A program made the translations under genes and the position numbers. Below, one piece after another: positions 38,233 to 47,715 of a stretch of DNA of 64,000 nucleotides. Source of the stretch: Clostridiales bacterium (lineage in GTDB: Bacteria > Bacillota > Clostridia > Lachnospirales > Lachnospiraceae); contig JAAYHD010000009.1 in NCBI GenBank assembly GCA_012735495.1, positions 1 through 64,000 of the forward strand. Reading direction: 5' to 3'. Position 1 is the stretch's first letter. The number at the start of each line of letters is the position of its first letter. The notes under the pieces were generated by a model. The model was given only the letters and a program-made list of their open reading frames with translations. It had not been told where the DNA came from and did not search any database.

Positions 38233-39465
38233 ATGTCAGCTAATGTATATGACATACTGATGGAGCGTGGGTTTATCGAACAGTGTACCCATGAAGACGA
38301 GGTTCGGGAATTGCTTGGAAAGGAGTCCGTAACCTTTTATATAGGATTTGATGCCACCGCCGACAGCCTGACTGCAGGACATTTTGTAACCATAATGGCA
38401 ATGATGCACATGCAGCGTGCTGGCCATCGGCCGATTGCCCTTCTTGGCGGAGGAACCACCATGATTGGCGACCCCTCCGGAAAATCGGACATGCGCCAGC
38501 TCATGACAAGGGAAACCATAGATTACAACGCAAACCGTTTTAAGGAGCAGCTTTCAAAGTTCATTGACTTTTCCGACGACAAGGCTATCCTCGCCAACAA
38601 TGCCGACTGGCTGCTCGACCTTAATTATATAGAGTTTCTTCGTGAGATAGGCATTCATTTTTCCGTAAATAAAATGATTGCCGCCGAGGCTTACAGGCAG
38701 AGAATGGAAAGAGGCCTTACCTTCTTCGAATTCAACTATATGCTCATGCAGGCTTACGACTTCTGGAAGCTCAACAAGCTGTACAATTGCGTCCTTCAGC
38801 TTGGCGGAAACGACCAGTGGTCGAATATTATCAGCGGCGTTGAGCTGATTCGCCGCAAGGAGCAGAAGCCCGCATACGGCCTTACCTTCAAGCTTCTCAC
38901 CACCAGCGACGGCGTGAAAATGGGCAAGACCGTGAAGGGAGCCCTTTGGCTGGATCCGAACAAGACCTCTCCTTATGAGTTCTTCCAGTACTGGAGAAAC
39001 ATCGAGGATGTCAAGGTTGAGGAATGCCTCGCGCTGCTCACCTTCCTGCCGATGGATGAGGTAAGAAGGCTTGGCGCGCTTAAGGATGCCGAGATCAACT
39101 ATGCAAAAGAGGTTCTTGCCTACGAAGTCACCAAGATTGTGCATGGCGAGGAGGAAGCCGTAAAAGCCAGGGAAGCCTCAAGAGCATTGTTCGGGGGCGG
39201 CGGAAAGTCCGAGGATATTCCCACAACCACCTATCCTGCGGCCAGGTTTGCGGAAGGAATTGACATCATAACAATGATGTGCGATGCCAAGCTTGCCACC
39301 ACCCGTTCCGATGCCCGCCGTACCATTCAGCAGGGCGGCGTTTCGGTCAACAATAAAAAGGTTGAAAGCTTCGACCTGGTTCTTACGGACAAGGACTTCG
39401 ACTCCGACGGCTCAATCCTGATTAGGAAAGGCAAGAAATCCTACCACAGGTTCAAGGCCGAGTAA
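38233..39465 (+). CDS. tyrS: Tyrosyl-tRNA synthetase
   Basis: Charges tRNA-Tyr. 410 aa, class I. Catalytic strings: [18 protein letters not shown] (HIGH-type), [10 protein letters not shown] and [13 protein letters not shown] (KMSKS-type). A C-terminal S4 RNA-binding domain follows ([20 protein letters not shown]). AGGAGG is 7 nt before the ATG. It is followed 83 bp later by an acidic membrane-protein gene. Unlike metG and thrS in this window, tyrS has no T-box. Confidence 0.97.
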   Translation: MSANVYDILMERGFIEQCTHEDEVRELLGKESVTFYIGFDATADSLTAGHFVTIMAMMHMQRAGHRPIALLGGGTTMIGDPSGKSDMRQLMTRETIDYNANRFKEQLSKFIDFSDDKAILANNADWLLDLNYIEFLREIGIHFSVNKMIAAEAYRQRMERGLTFFEFNYMLMQAYDFWKLNKLYNCVLQLGGNDQWSNIISGVELIRRKEQKPAYGLTFKLLTTSDGVKMGKTVKGALWLDPNKTSPYEFFQYWRNIEDVKVEECLALLTFLPMDEVRRLGALKDAEINYAKEVLAYEVTKIVHGEEEAVKAREASRALFGGGGKSEDIPTTTYPAARFAEGIDIITMMCDAKLATTRSDARRTIQQGGVSVNNKKVESFDLVLTDKDFDSDGSILIRKGKKSYHRFKAE

Positions 39466-39548
39466 TTCCGGTGTATGGGCGGCAGGCGCAGATCATATTG
39501 AAGTGATATATATGTTCCTCATATTCTTATAAGAATGGAGTTGATATC

Positions 39549-40631
39549 ATGCTGGAATTCACGCCCTTCTTTCAGGCCGAAAGAAGAAGCATAGCAGAAA
39601 AGCTGGCTAATTATTTTAACAGCTCCGGTTTGGAAACCAAGATATATTTTGATGAAGTCAGAGACTCATATATCTTGTCCGTTCCATTCCAGAAATTAAA
39701 AGAAGCAAAAAAGCTCTACCAGGAGTTTTACTTTGCCGAAAGAGAACGGATTGAAAAGGAAGCGACCAACCAGGAAAGCATTAATGAGTATAATGAAAGC
39801 AACATTATCTCCGATGAGTCCATGGCTGAAGCCGCTTCCGACAGCGACGCCGCAAATGATGACGAAACTCCATTGACACTTGATGAAACAGCCGCAGCAG
39901 CCGAAAGCGACGCTCCCGAATCCGAAGCAGAAACCGAAGCTGATGATAATGCTGATTCCGAATCTTCCGAGGACGCCGCCGTGGATGCCGATGCGGACGA
40001 TAAGGAGGCCATAAGAAAACTGCTTTCCGGTTCGGGCAATTATGTCCTGAAATCCGAAAAGTACAAGGATTATACCGGAACACAGGCAATCTTCCTTATT
40101 GTTGGAGCCGCCGGTTTCATATTCGTAATACTTAACGCCGCGGGTATTCTGGATATCCTGTCCGGCCTGTTTGCGAACCTGATCATGGGCGCGTTGTTCC
40201 TGTTCTTCATCGGTGTGGGCCTGTCCACAGGCAAAAAAGCCAGACAGCTTAAGAAGGAAATCGATGAGGAAAACAGGCTCACCGAAAAAATCAACGAATG
40301 GCTCCGCACTAATGTAACCGAGGAATTCCTGTCGTCCATAACCAATCCCGAGCTGTCCGAAGAATTGGATTACATCAGGAAGACCGACACCATCAAGGAG
40401 ATGCTGATTAAGGAATTCGGCGAACTGGACCGGGATTACCTGGACCGGCTCATTGAGGAATACTACAGCAGCACATTCGATAAGGCCGGGGAGTATGCCG
40501 AAATCGAAAGCCCTGAGAATATGGATGCCGTAAACGGCGAAGACAGCAAAAGCAGTGATGCCGGTGAAAGTGCTGAAATCGATGATACCGGCGATAATAA
40601 GGCGCCTGACGGGCCTGAAGCAAACGATTAA
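39549..40631 (+). CDS. Acidic two-helix membrane protein of unknown function
   Basis: 360 aa. Residues 1-75 form a small globular segment (IAEKLANYFNSSGLETKIYF, SVPFQKLKEAKKLYQEFYFA) that resembles ferredoxin-like membrane-associated modules. Residues 80-155 are a highly acidic, Ala/Ser/Asp/Glu-rich linker. Two transmembrane helices (FLIVGAAGFIFVILNAAGI and LIMGALFLFFIGVGL) precede a cytoplasmic charged helical region and an acidic tail. I do not recognise a family. GGAGTTGATATC precedes the ATG. It is probably co-transcribed with tyrS, with a terminator at 40744-40788. Confidence 0.75.
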   Translation: MLEFTPFFQAERRSIAEKLANYFNSSGLETKIYFDEVRDSYILSVPFQKLKEAKKLYQEFYFAERERIEKEATNQESINEYNESNIISDESMAEAASDSDAANDDETPLTLDETAAAAESDAPESEAETEADDNADSESSEDAAVDADADDKEAIRKLLSGSGNYVLKSEKYKDYTGTQAIFLIVGAAGFIFVILNAAGILDILSGLFANLIMGALFLFFIGVGLSTGKKARQLKKEIDEENRLTEKINEWLRTNVTEEFLSSITNPELSEELDYIRKTDTIKEMLIKEFGELDRDYLDRLIEEYYSSTFDKAGEYAEIESPENMDAVNGEDSKSSDAGESAEIDDTGDNKAPDGPEAND

Positions 40632-40743
40632 ATCATGACGCTGCCGGCAAGACGGATAACGAGGAAGAACAATAATGGAATATCCACGCGATTTAATGTG
40701 ATGCAGCGTAATTTAATATAATATGACTCATATGAAATAATGC

Positions 40744-40793
40744 CCCGATTTGAGCAGTAAAACCAAGCATTCAAATCGGGGTTTGTTATTATG
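40744..40793 (+). terminator. Terminator after the acidic membrane protein
   Basis: CCCCGATTTGA (40743-40753) and TCAAATCGGGG (40771-40781) form an 11-bp stem, followed by TTTGTTATT. Confidence 0.8.
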
Positions 40794-40823
40794 AATAATT
40801 GTCACCTCTTTGCCCATATCCGG

Positions 40824-40851
40824 TTGACATTTTTTATAATTCTGTTATACT
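40824..40851 (+). promoter_or_regulatory. SigA-type promoter upstream of birA
   Basis: TTGACA (40824-40829), a 16-nt spacer and TATACT (40846-40851). The leader to birA would be about 150 nt. I see no convincing BirA operator dyad there. The rest of 40632-41007 has no gene. Confidence 0.75.
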
Positions 40852-41007
40852 TCATTCTAACTTGAACTTAAACTGTAATTTCTCTTTTTTCGTATTTTAA
40901 TAATTTCACTCCATACATGTTTCAGGAAATGAACCCTGACTTGAGATTCGGTTTTTTACCGGTTTCATATTAGGATAATATAACAGATATTAAATGAGGT
41001 GTGCTCC

Positions 41008-42045
41008 ATGGATTTAAAACAGCAGGTTCTCGGCATTCTTGAAGCCTCAAGGGGCTCCTATGTCAATGGCGCTATGATGGCTAAAAAGCTTTACGTATCC
41101 AGAAACGCCGTATGGAAAGCCGTCAAACAGCTTAAAAATGAAGGCTATAATATAAGCGCGGTACGAAATCTCGGATACCGCCTGGATTATTCGACCGATA
41201 TCCTTTCGGCGGAAAGCATATACCCGTATCTAAGGGGCAAGGCAAAGGATTTCAAATTAGATGTAAGAAAAACGGTCACCTCGACCAATACCATCGCAAA
41301 GGAAATGGCTGTGGCCGGAGCGCCTGCAGGAACCGTCATAATCGCCTCGGAGCAGACGGAAGGCCGGGGCCGAATGGGGCGAAGCTTTTACTCTCCCGCT
41401 TCCACGGGATTGTACCTTACCATAATCCTCAGGCCAAGGCTCAGCCTTGAGGATTCCATGCTCATTACCACGACCGCCGCGGTTGCGGCCGCAAATGCCA
41501 TCGAGAAGGTTTCAGGCAAAAACGTTCAGATTAAATGGGTTAACGACCTGTTCGTTGACGGAAAAAAGGTTTGCGGTATCCTTACGGAGGCATCCTTAAA
41601 CGTTGAAACCGGCGGCCTGGAATATGCCGTGGTCGGGATCGGCATAAACATTACCACCAGTGATTTCCCCGACGATATTAGGAGCATAGCCGGTTCAATA
41701 CTTTCAGAAAAGCCTTCGGACAAGCCGGTTACCTCCGTTCTTGCCGCCGAAGTCCTGAACAACCTGTCCGAAGCCATGGATGGTATAACCGGAAGACATT
41801 ATCTTGAGGAGTACAGGAAACGCTCCTTCCTGATTGGTGAAGACATACTGGTTCTAAGAGGCAATGAGCCCGTTTGCGCTAAAGCAATCGATATTGACGA
41901 CCGGGCAAGGCTTGTTGTGGAATATCCTGACGGAAAGAAGGAAGCATTATCCTCCGGGGAAGTTAGCATCAGAAAAATGAAAGAGCATAAAGACAAAATC
42001 AAAAATATTAAAGGACCAATTGAATTTGCCAAATACTTATATTAA
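41008..42045 (+). CDS. birA: Bifunctional biotin protein ligase / biotin repressor BirA
   Basis: 345 aa. The N-terminal winged helix (SYVNGAMMAKKLYVSRNAVW, KAVKQLKNEGYNI) is the DNA-binding part. The ligase domain (about 85-290) has GRGRMGRSFYSPAS for biotinyl-AMP binding and IQIKWVNDLFVDGKKVCGIL-like catalytic strings. A C-terminal SH3-like domain closes it. It attaches biotin to carboxylase carrier proteins and, with biotin, represses biotin genes. The start at 41008 is preferred over the GTG at 40999 because GAGGTG lies 7 nt before it. It is followed 17 bp later by bioY, a direct functional partner. Confidence 0.95.
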   Translation: MDLKQQVLGILEASRGSYVNGAMMAKKLYVSRNAVWKAVKQLKNEGYNISAVRNLGYRLDYSTDILSAESIYPYLRGKAKDFKLDVRKTVTSTNTIAKEMAVAGAPAGTVIIASEQTEGRGRMGRSFYSPASTGLYLTIILRPRLSLEDSMLITTTAAVAAANAIEKVSGKNVQIKWVNDLFVDGKKVCGILTEASLNVETGGLEYAVVGIGINITTSDFPDDIRSIAGSILSEKPSDKPVTSVLAAEVLNNLSEAMDGITGRHYLEEYRKRSFLIGEDILVLRGNEPVCAKAIDIDDRARLVVEYPDGKKEALSSGEVSIRKMKEHKDKIKNIKGPIEFAKYLY

Positions 42046-42062
42046 GGAGACAGAAAAATATT

Positions 42063-42653
42063 ATGTTAACTACCAATCGGACATCAGTTAAAAAATTGAT
42101 TTTAACAGGCATGTTTACGGCAGTTATTTCCATCCTGTCGCTGATTACGATTCAAACCCAACCCATACCATTTACCCTGTCGCTCTTTGCCATCTTCCTT
42201 ACGGGCATACTTCTTGAACCAAGGTATTCATTCCTTGCGGTTCTGTCGTACATACTTCTCGGAGCGTTCGGACTGCCCGTATTCGCAGGCTTCAGGGGCG
42301 GATTTCACGTTCTCGCGGGAATGACAGGCGGATATATCATCGGATACCCCTTGATCGCGCTCATTACGTCAAAATCCTATGAGATATACGCATTGCTTAA
42401 TCAAAAACAAAAGCCGACACCAAAGCGTTACATTTACGGCATCATCAGGACAGCCGTACTGGCTGCCGGCATGATAATTGCCCTGGCTGTCGACTATCTT
42501 ATCGGAACGCTCTGGTTCAGCTTCGTATCGGGCTCGACAATTTCCAATTCCCTGGCCGTATGCGTATATCCCTTTATAGCATTTGACCTGTTAAAAATCG
42601 CACTGGCCATATCATTAGGCTTGGCAATCCGGAAAGCGGTATATAGAATCTGA
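42063..42653 (+). CDS. bioY: Biotin transporter BioY (ECF S component)
   Basis: 196 aa, about six transmembrane helices. Family strings are LTLITIQTQPIPFTLSLFAI-like near residue 28, LGAFGLPVFAGFRGGFHVL and AGMTGGYIIGYPLIAL. It imports biotin, alone or with an ECF energizing module encoded elsewhere. AAGGAGACAG precedes the ATG. It shares a transcript with birA. Confidence 0.95.
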   Translation: MLTTNRTSVKKLILTGMFTAVISILSLITIQTQPIPFTLSLFAIFLTGILLEPRYSFLAVLSYILLGAFGLPVFAGFRGGFHVLAGMTGGYIIGYPLIALITSKSYEIYALLNQKQKPTPKRYIYGIIRTAVLAAGMIIALAVDYLIGTLWFSFVSGSTISNSLAVCVYPFIAFDLLKIALAISLGLAIRKAVYRI

Positions 42654-42667
42654 TTCCGCGAATTTAT

Positions 42668-42758
42668 AAAAGCGTAAAAACGGCACTGGTAAAAGCATTT
42701 CAACAGCACTGGAAAGGCGTTTCATCGGCAATAGCAAAGGCGTTTCAACGGCGCTGGC
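42668..42758. repeat. Four tandem ~23-bp repeats between bioY and the helicase gene
   Basis: Units start at 42668, 42691, 42713 and 42736 and read about AAARGCGTTTCAACGGCRCTGGY. Units 3 and 4 are the closest pair. The sequence is unrelated to the array at 3672 despite the same period. Confidence 0.75.
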
Positions 42759-42811
42759 GGGTATGGCCAGGCCGGTTAAACCCCATAATAACGGGCCTTT
42801 ATTGCGTATTC

Positions 42812-45800
42812 TTACAGCGGCGCGAACAGCTCCTCCAGCTCTTCCCTGGTAAGCGTATTGATAAATACCTCTCTTGAGCTTACAACAAGCTCGGAGAGTT
42901 CTTTTTTCTTTTTCTGGAGCTTGTATATCTTCTCCTCTATTGTCCCCTTGGTAATCAGCTTAAGCACATGGACCTTGTTCTGCTGCCCGATCCGGTATGC
43001 CCGGTCGGTTGCCTGCTCTTCCACCGCCGGATTCCACCACGGGTCGTAATGGATGACGGTATCGGCGCCAATCAGGTTCAGTCCCGTGCCCCCCGCCTTA
43101 AGGGAAATAAGGAACACATATCCCTCACCGTTGTTGAACCGCTTGACATAGTCGTTCCTCTCCTCGGTGGGAGTGCTGCCCTCCAGGCAGAAATACGATA
43201 TGTTCATATCCTTAAGCTCTTCCTCGATAATGCCGAGCATTGACGTAAACTGCGAAAATACCAGTACCCTGTGGTCATTGGCAATAGCCTCGGATATCAG
43301 GTCCATCAGCAGGTCAAGCTTGCCGCTTCCGCCCTGGTAATTCTCAAGGAACGTGGCCGGATGGCAGCATATCTGCCTGAGCCTTGTAAGGGCAGCCAGT
43401 ATTTTTATCCTGGTCTTTTCGATTCCCGCCTCGGAAAGCTCGGAATAAATATCATGCCTGATATTCTCAAGATATGACATGTAAACCTGCTTCTGCTCCT
43501 CTGTAAGCTCGGTGAGCATCTTTGATTCATATTTATCCGGAAGCTCCGTAAGAACGTCCTTCTTCATGCGCCTGAGCACGAACGGCGAAATACGCTGGTG
43601 CAGCTCCTCCAGCGCTTCCTTGTCATCTCTGAGTATCGGCTTCTCATAGTACTCCACGAACCTGGAATGACTGTAAAGGTACCCCGGCATTATAAAGTCG
43701 AATATGGACCAGAGCTCCGACAGGCTGTTTTCGATTGGAGTGCCCGTTAACGCGAACCTGTGATCCGCCCTAAGCCGTTTAACCGATTTCGCGTTCTGGG
43801 AGGAGTCATTTTTTATAAACTGCGCCTCGTCAATAAACACCGTATGGAAATCTATACCCTCATACAGGGCGATATCCCTTCTTATCAAAGGGTACGAGGT
43901 AATCAGCACATCATAATCCCTGTACCTGTCGACAAGCTCCTTGCGCTCCTGCGGTATCCCGTTTACTACGGCCGCCTTGATAAAAGGCGCATAATTTTCT
44001 ATCTCGTCCAGCCAGTTATAAGCAAGGGATGTCGGGCAAACCACAAGAAAATGGGGCTTGGGCCCATTATCAGCCTTCCGTTCCTTAAGTATCGATGCAA
44101 TATACACAATTGACTGCAGGGTTTTGCCAAGGCCCATGTCATCGGCAAGAATCCCGCCCAGCCTGTTTCCCGCCAAGGTCCTGAGCCATTTATAGCCCGT
44201 CACCTGGTAAGGCCGAAGCTCAACCTGGATTTCATCGGGCACCTCGAAGTCCGTAACGGAAGGATTAAGGATGTTTTCCATGAGCTCCGTAAAGTCCCTG
44301 TCCTTCTGCAGCTCGAGCTTCTTGTCCGAGAAAGCCTTGTCGAGGTAAACCGCATACTGCTTTTCAAGGTATAGCTTGTTTTCCTCGATATTATTGCCGC
44401 TTACATTAAGGGACGACAATATCTTCGATACATCGCCGACATTGCCTTCGGTCAGGTTTATAAAGCTTCCGTTTTTCAGGCGGTAATATTTTTTCTTGAT
44501 CTGATAGGCATGAATTATGTCCTTGATTTCATCCTTCGGCACTCCCTCAAAGGAAAAATCCACCTCCAAAAGGTTGATTCCGCTGTTTATGCGGACATTT
44601 GCGCTGAAGCTTCCCGGCGGGCGGATTCCCAGCCTTCTGAAATCCTCGGAGTAAAACAACTCGGCCACACCCTCAAGGTCCATAACCTTTCCGGACAGAA
44701 ACTCGTAAATCCTGTCCTCGTCCTTAAGCAGGTAGTAATTCTTGTAAGGAACAAAGCCCAGCTTGGTGAGCTCCGAAATAACATTGTCCTCGCTCTCCCT
44801 CTGGCGGACTATGATGTATTGGCCGAAGGACGCATTTTCAAAGGAATTGAACTCATAATCGCCGTATTTGAACCTCAGCTCGGCCTTTATCCCGTGTTTA
44901 TGCTTGTCAAAATATATCTTTGCCTGCAGGTTCTCCGAAATATAACGGTTCTGCAGCTCCTCTGGCACCTCCAGCTCCATGGTTTCACTGATGCGCGGAA
45001 GGACGTGCTTTAAGAAGCCGTTCTTGCTCTCCCCCTTGAAAACAAGAGGGTCCTTGCTTTTGCCAAGAGTGTTGAAAAACGGCTTGAAGTTCCGTATGAA
45101 ATTCTTGTCCGGCCGGTGAAGCACCCCGTCATAATACAGCAGCTCACCGGTATCGGTTATTGGAATGACGCTTTCTTTCCCTTTATAGTCAACAAATATC
45201 GCTTCCTCGTCCATCGTAAGCTGGTAAGAAATCTTAGGATTCTTCCTGCTGAAGTATACATTAGGGTATACCTTGCCGTATAGCTCCAGCGTGAAAGGAT
45301 TGCCGTCAAGAAGCGCGAGGAACTTTAGCAGCATGTTCTTTGTCATAATGACATATGATTTCGAGAATATCTTTGAAAAATGCACGTTGTTTATTACCTC
45401 CTGGATTTCGTATATGTCCAGAAGATAATCAAGAATCACCTGCGATTGTCTGTCAAAGGAGCTTTCGCCGCTCACATATTTGAATTCCTTGCCCAGGGTG
45501 AAGCTTTCGTTATTGTAAATGTCAGCCAGGAATTTCTTTATGGTCTGGATTTTATACTTGCGGTTGCTTCCGCCCTTAAACGACACGTAAGCCCTGCCGC
45601 TTCCGTTCTTAAGCATGTGGGGAATGGTTATAACCGTTTCAAGGCTGAATGTCTCCCCGGCTATATAGCTGTCCTCCTGGGAAGCAAAATAATCAATAAT
45701 CTGGATTATTTTCCGTTCCTCGGGAGACTTGGTCTCAGAAAGCATGGTCCGCTCCTGGTATTTTAAAATAAAAAGCAAGGCGGCCACCACATGCTTGCAT

Positions 45801-46039
45801 GCCCCCTGGTCTTTCAGCCTCGACGGGCAATTGCAGCTGTAATCGAACGAACCGTCCTCCTGCTCTTCTATGGTGACGGTATACTTATAGCTCCCCATCA
45901 CCTCAAAACGATATGTTTTCGATGTTTTTGAATATGACGCGCTGACAACACGGTTTTCCTTATAATACTGCAAGCCCCTGGCATATACGGTGTCGTTTGA
46001 AGCCAGGTTTCTTATGCCTGTCCGTGAAATTTGAAGCAT
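42812..46039 (-). CDS. SWIM zinc-finger SNF2-family helicase/ATPase
   Basis: 1075 aa. An N-terminal SWIM zinc finger (YSCNCPSRLKDQGACKHVVA, pattern CxCx(n)CxH) near residue 70. After a ~450-residue bacterial-type middle region come the SNF2 ATPase motifs: GGILADDMGLGKTLQSI (Walker A), VFIDEAQFIKN (DEAQ box), LTGTPIENSLSELWSIFDF, and the helicase C half with VFSQFTSMLGI and DPWWNPAVEEQATDRAYRIG. It translocates on DNA; the cellular role in Firmicutes is unsettled. The start follows GAGGAG. It is monocistronic and convergent with bioY. Confidence 0.93.
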   Translation of the reverse strand: MLQISRTGIRNLASNDTVYARGLQYYKENRVVSASYSKTSKTYRFEVMGSYKYTVTIEEQEDGSFDYSCNCPSRLKDQGACKHVVAALLFILKYQERTMLSETKSPEERKIIQIIDYFASQEDSYIAGETFSLETVITIPHMLKNGSGRAYVSFKGGSNRKYKIQTIKKFLADIYNNESFTLGKEFKYVSGESSFDRQSQVILDYLLDIYEIQEVINNVHFSKIFSKSYVIMTKNMLLKFLALLDGNPFTLELYGKVYPNVYFSRKNPKISYQLTMDEEAIFVDYKGKESVIPITDTGELLYYDGVLHRPDKNFIRNFKPFFNTLGKSKDPLVFKGESKNGFLKHVLPRISETMELEVPEELQNRYISENLQAKIYFDKHKHGIKAELRFKYGDYEFNSFENASFGQYIIVRQRESEDNVISELTKLGFVPYKNYYLLKDEDRIYEFLSGKVMDLEGVAELFYSEDFRRLGIRPPGSFSANVRINSGINLLEVDFSFEGVPKDEIKDIIHAYQIKKKYYRLKNGSFINLTEGNVGDVSKILSSLNVSGNNIEENKLYLEKQYAVYLDKAFSDKKLELQKDRDFTELMENILNPSVTDFEVPDEIQVELRPYQVTGYKWLRTLAGNRLGGILADDMGLGKTLQSIVYIASILKERKADNGPKPHFLVVCPTSLAYNWLDEIENYAPFIKAAVVNGIPQERKELVDRYRDYDVLITSYPLIRRDIALYEGIDFHTVFIDEAQFIKNDSSQNAKSVKRLRADHRFALTGTPIENSLSELWSIFDFIMPGYLYSHSRFVEYYEKPILRDDKEALEELHQRISPFVLRRMKKDVLTELPDKYESKMLTELTEEQKQVYMSYLENIRHDIYSELSEAGIEKTRIKILAALTRLRQICCHPATFLENYQGGSGKLDLLMDLISEAIANDHRVLVFSQFTSMLGIIEEELKDMNISYFCLEGSTPTEERNDYVKRFNNGEGYVFLISLKAGGTGLNLIGADTVIHYDPWWNPAVEEQATDRAYRIGQQNKVHVLKLITKGTIEEKIYKLQKKKKELSELVVSSREVFINTLTREELEELFAPL

Positions 46040-46344
46040 AACGTCACTCCTCTTATATTCTGCTAAGGTAAAATACTGTATTAATCTATTATACCAAATA
46101 AAATGAATTTAGACTATCCAAAATTGAATGATTTATATATAAAAGGGACTTTATTCATATAAAATAATTCCCATAATCAAGATATTGATTATCTTATAAC
46201 TTAATTATAAGCTGTCCTTATTTACTATATTAGTTAAAGTTATTAATGCGCGACACATTTTAAATTGAATTTCATGGCGATTTATAATAGAATATCATCT
46301 TAGAGTAGGCACACACCTATTCAAAAAAAGAAATGGAGGTATAT
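46040..46344. other. Divergent AT-rich region before pyrB
   Basis: Separates the helicase and pyrB starts. TATAAT-like hexamers occur on both strands (minus near 46087-46092, plus near 46283-46288), but neither has a good -35. I see no PyrR-type attenuator or other RNA structure. Confidence 0.4.
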
Positions 46345-47277
46345 ATGAGGCATATAATCAGTCCAAATGATCTTTCACTGTCAGAGCTTGATGCACTTCT
46401 TAATTTAGCTGAAGATATCATCAAAGACCCGGACAAATACTCAGATGCCTGTCATAGAAAAAGACTAGCCACCCTATTCTATGAACCAAGTACCCGAACA
46501 AGACTAAGCTTTGAGGCCGCCATGCTGAACCTGGGCGGAACGGTAATCGGTTTTTCATCAGCAGAATCCAGTTCGGCGGCAAAAGGTGAAAGCATCGCCG
46601 ATACAATTCGAGTCGTTTCCCATTACGCTGATATATGTGTTATTCGTCATCCCAAAGAGGGAGCTCCATACGTTGCTTCACTTCATTCAAAAATTCCTGT
46701 TATCAATGCCGGTGACGGCGGTCACAACCATCCCACCCAAACATTTACCGATTTGCTGACAATAAAGAATCTTAAAGGCCGATTTGAGAATCTAACCGTC
46801 GGTTTTTGCGGCGATTTGAAGTTCGGCAGGACCGTTCATTCACTGCTTGAGGCATTGTCAAGATACCCGAATATCAGGTTTGTGCTTATTTCACCCGACG
46901 AGCTGAGAATTCCCGCATATATCAAGGAAAAAATATTGGATCCTAATAACGTTCCCTATGAAGAGGTAAGAAGCCTGGAGGCGGCCATACCTGACCTGGA
47001 TATTCTCTACATGACCAGAGTTCAAAGGGAACGGTTTTTTAATGAGGAGGATTATATCCGCCTCAAAGACACATACATACTCAATTCAAAGAAAATGGCC
47101 CTCGCAAAAGAAGACATGCTGGTGCTCCATCCGCTGCCCAGGGTAAATGAAATATCCTACGAGGTCGACGACGACCCCAGGGCCGTGTATTTCCAGCAGG
47201 CCAAATTCGGAGTATATGTAAGAATGGCGCTTATAATGATGCTTCTTAGGGAATGTGAAGGGAGGTCCTTATGTTAA
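46345..47277 (+). CDS. pyrB: Aspartate carbamoyltransferase catalytic chain
   Basis: 310 aa. Forms carbamoyl aspartate in pyrimidine synthesis. Carbamoyl-phosphate site [20 protein letters not shown]; aspartate-side strings [12 protein letters not shown] and [10 protein letters not shown]. The start at 46345 is preferred over 46333 because GGAGG lies 6 nt upstream. Its last codons overlap pyrI by 7 nt. Pairing with a regulatory chain indicates a PyrB6PyrI6-type, allosterically controlled enzyme rather than the PyrR-attenuated Bacillus form. Confidence 0.97.
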   Translation: MRHIISPNDLSLSELDALLNLAEDIIKDPDKYSDACHRKRLATLFYEPSTRTRLSFEAAMLNLGGTVIGFSSAESSSAAKGESIADTIRVVSHYADICVIRHPKEGAPYVASLHSKIPVINAGDGGHNHPTQTFTDLLTIKNLKGRFENLTVGFCGDLKFGRTVHSLLEALSRYPNIRFVLISPDELRIPAYIKEKILDPNNVPYEEVRSLEAAIPDLDILYMTRVQRERFFNEEDYIRLKDTYILNSKKMALAKEDMLVLHPLPRVNEISYEVDDDPRAVYFQQAKFGVYVRMALIMMLLRECEGRSLC

Positions 47278-47708
47278 ACATAGGTGTATTGGAGCAGGGA
47301 ATCGTCATCGACCATATCCAGGTCGGCGGCGCAATGAAAATATATAAATATCTCGACCTTGAGAACCTCGATGTCAGTGTGGCCATTATAAAAAACGCGA
47401 GAAGCAACAAGATGGGCCGCAAAGACATCATAAAAATCGAGGGCACCCTTGATGGCATAAACCTTGACATCCTTGGTGCTCTCGACCACAAGATCACAAT
47501 AAATATTATCGAAAACGGCGTAATCGTTGAAAAGAAGCATCCCACTCTTCCCGATTTCGTCGAGAATGTCCTAAAATGCAAGAATCCCAGGTGCATCACC
47601 TCGGTCGAGAACGTCCCCCATACCTTCAAGCTGACTGACCGTGAAAAGGGCGTCTACCGCTGCGTATACTGTGAACAGTCCTCCAAGGCAATCGCCGGGG
47701 ATCTGTAG
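47271..47708 (+). CDS. pyrI: Aspartate carbamoyltransferase regulatory chain
   Basis: 145 aa. N-terminal nucleotide effector domain ([19 protein letters not shown]) and C-terminal zinc domain with four cysteines in CKNPRC and CVYC. It transmits CTP/ATP feedback to PyrB. It overlaps pyrB by 7 nt, so translation is probably coupled. It runs towards the convergent fhs gene with only 7 bp between stops. Confidence 0.96.
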   Translation: MLNIGVLEQGIVIDHIQVGGAMKIYKYLDLENLDVSVAIIKNARSNKMGRKDIIKIEGTLDGINLDILGALDHKITINIIENGVIVEKKHPTLPDFVENVLKCKNPRCITSVENVPHTFKLTDREKGVYRCVYCEQSSKAIAGDL

Positions 47709-47715
47709 TATTACA

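Noticed and set aside
46040-46344. PyrR-type attenuator before pyrB.
   Set aside because: No terminator/antiterminator hairpins are visible. The presence of pyrI points to allosteric control instead.
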